Source: Thiobacillus sp.
GTDB taxonomy: Bacteria > Pseudomonadota > Gammaproteobacteria > Burkholderiales > Thiobacillaceae
Assembly: GCA_011391285.1 (NCBI GenBank)
Contig: JAABQU010000295.1
Span: 1 to 8,307, forward strand
Direction: 5' to 3'
DNA length: 8,307 bases
The position numbers and the translations under genes were made by a program. The notes under the pieces are model-generated. The model ran no database searches. It saw nothing but the letters and a program-made list of their open reading frames with translations, and was not told the DNA's origin. Below, in pieces: positions 7,305 through 8,307 of this stretch (the first letter of the stretch is position 1; each line of letters opens with the position of its first letter).

Positions 7305-8307
7305 CTCAACCGCTCGCAATCGTTCAGCCGCCTGTTCGGGGTTGATGGTGTTGACGAACAAACCCGAGCCCAATTCGAATCCGGTTGGGATTGAGGTACG
7401 CGGGCAGATTTCCAGATGCCAGTGGTAGCTCGGTGCGTTCGCCTGCCGCTGGCTGTCGTGCGGCACCGAATGCAGGAAGAAGTTGTACTGCGCGCCACCG
7501 ATGACGGCATCCAGCCGCGCCATGGTGCGTTTCATCACCCGTGCCAGGTCGGCCATGTCCTCGGCGCGCACATCGAGAAAATCAGCCTGGTGGGCGAGCG
7601 GCAGGATGTGAACTTCCCATTCATAACGGCTGGCGAAGGGCTTGATGGCAATGAATTTCTCGCCACGCTCGACCACATACTGGCCGACGTTGATCTTGCG
7701 CCGCACCGCTCCCGAGCTGCGGTCGTAGATCGTCGCCTCGAAGGTCAGCGCCTCGTCGATCAGCGCACAGAAGATGCAATGGTGCTGCTTGGCATAATGC
7801 GCAGCACTGTTTCTCACCTCGGCGTGAACGTTTTCGGGCACCACCGGCATGGCGATCACCTGGCTATGGGTATGAGGAATCGATGCCCCCGCCGCCGGAC
7901 CGAAATTCTTGAAAATCAAAACGTATTTCAGCCGCTCGTCGGACTCGAACAGCTGCCGCATGCGCGTCTGATAGATGCCGAACAGCGCGGCCAGGTGCGA
8001 TTCCGCCATGTCGTGCACGGCGATGCCATGTTCATGGTGGTCGATGATGACTTCGTGGCGGCCGTAGCCGTCGATGGTCTGCTGCAGGCCGAAGTTGAAG
8101 TTGCTCTGTTCACGGTCGTCGCCCAGCACCGGATAGAGGTTTTCCACCATGCGAATCTGCCAGTCGCCCTCGGGCGGCCAACTCAGGATCACGGGCGGCG
8201 TCTTGTGTTCGTTGCCGCGGCAGAACGGGCAGGTTTCCACATGCTTGCGGGTGTCGCGCGGCGCCAGTTCCTCGGCCTTTTTCGGACGCATGCTGCGCGC
8301 CGTGGCG
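7299..8307 (-). CDS. galactose-1-phosphate uridylyltransferase family protein (5' end beyond window)
   Basis: This is a GalT-family nucleotidyl/hexose-phosphate transferase of the HIT superfamily. The ATG at 8291 gives 330 residues (numbering used here), but the frame stays open to the window edge. The codons before it read ATARS, which fits the family N-terminus (WVVIATxRxxRP), so the true start is probably outside the window. Motifs in order: CPFCRGNE (21-28), with the first zinc Cys pair; MVENLYPVL (48-56); GRHEVIIDHHEH (77-88); NFGPAAGASIPHTHSQVIAMP (129-149), where His142 is the expected nucleophile and His140 a zinc ligand; a second CxxC, CIFC (172-175); YHWHLEICPR (289-298); and FELGSGLFVNTINPEQAAERLR (305-326) at the C-terminus. 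The active site reads HTHSQ where E. coli GalT has HPHGQ. UDP-hexose:galactose-1-P uridylyl transfer is the default reading, but related proteins include ADP-glucose phosphorylases, so the substrate is open and I give no symbol. Confidence 0.88.
   Translation of the reverse strand, partial: ATARSMRPKKAEELAPRDTRKHVETCPFCRGNEHKTPPVILSWPPEGDWQIRMVENLYPVLGDDREQSNFNFGLQQTIDGYGRHEVIIDHHEHGIAVHDMAESHLAALFGIYQTRMRQLFESDERLKYVLIFKNFGPAAGASIPHTHSQVIAMPVVPENVHAEVRNSAAHYAKQHHCIFCALIDEALTFEATIYDRSSGAVRRKINVGQYVVERGEKFIAIKPFASRYEWEVHILPLAHQADFLDVRAEDMADLARVMKRTMARLDAVIGGAQYNFFLHSVPHDSQRQANAPSYHWHLEICPRTSIPTGFELGSGLFVNTINPEQAAERLRAVEL

Overview
The window is an 8.3-kb stretch of a GC-rich bacterial chromosome in which every supported gene lies on the minus strand. 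Reading in the direction of transcription, from high to low coordinates, the genes are: a galactose-1-phosphate uridylyltransferase-like gene (its 5' end is cut by the window edge), a GAF-GGDEF-EAL cyclic-di-GMP enzyme, hflX, hflK, hflC, a small DUF2065 membrane protein gene, hisZ, and purA (its 3' end is cut by the window edge). The block hflX-hflK-hflC-DUF2065-hisZ-purA is a gene order characteristic of Betaproteobacteria. HisZ next to PurA downstream of HflC is especially telling, so a betaproteobacterium is the best guess; I cannot name the genus.

Layout. Positions 8307-7299 carry the GalT-like gene. Positions 7246-5438 carry the GGDEF-EAL gene, possibly with its own weak promoter overlapping the galT stop codon. 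A 180-bp intergenic region (5437-5258) follows and holds a strong inverted repeat against the Shine-Dalgarno of hflX. From 5257 downward the genes are packed tightly: hflX to hflK has a 4-bp gap, hflK/hflC and hflC/DUF2065 overlap as ATGA, DUF2065 to hisZ has a 1-bp gap, and hisZ to purA has a 29-bp gap containing a good Shine-Dalgarno. This looks like one transcription unit with translational coupling.

Function. HflX is a ribosome-associated GTPase. HflK and HflC form the SPFH-domain membrane complex that surrounds and modulates the FtsH protease. DUF2065 is an uncharacterised two-helix membrane protein that usually travels with them. HisZ is the regulatory partner of short-form ATP phosphoribosyltransferase (histidine biosynthesis), and PurA makes adenylosuccinate (AMP biosynthesis). 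HisZ and PurA are linked by purine metabolism, because histidine synthesis consumes ATP and returns AICAR to the purine pathway.

The window is mostly conserved housekeeping sequence; I see no mobile element, CRISPR array, RNA gene or defence system. The points worth a second look are the absence of hfq from its usual place just upstream of hflX (a c-di-GMP gene sits there instead), a TTG start of hflX under a stable hairpin, a HisZ that seems to lack the C-terminal extension common in the group, a GGDEF-EAL protein whose two catalytic domains both look intact, and a GalT-family enzyme of uncertain substrate.
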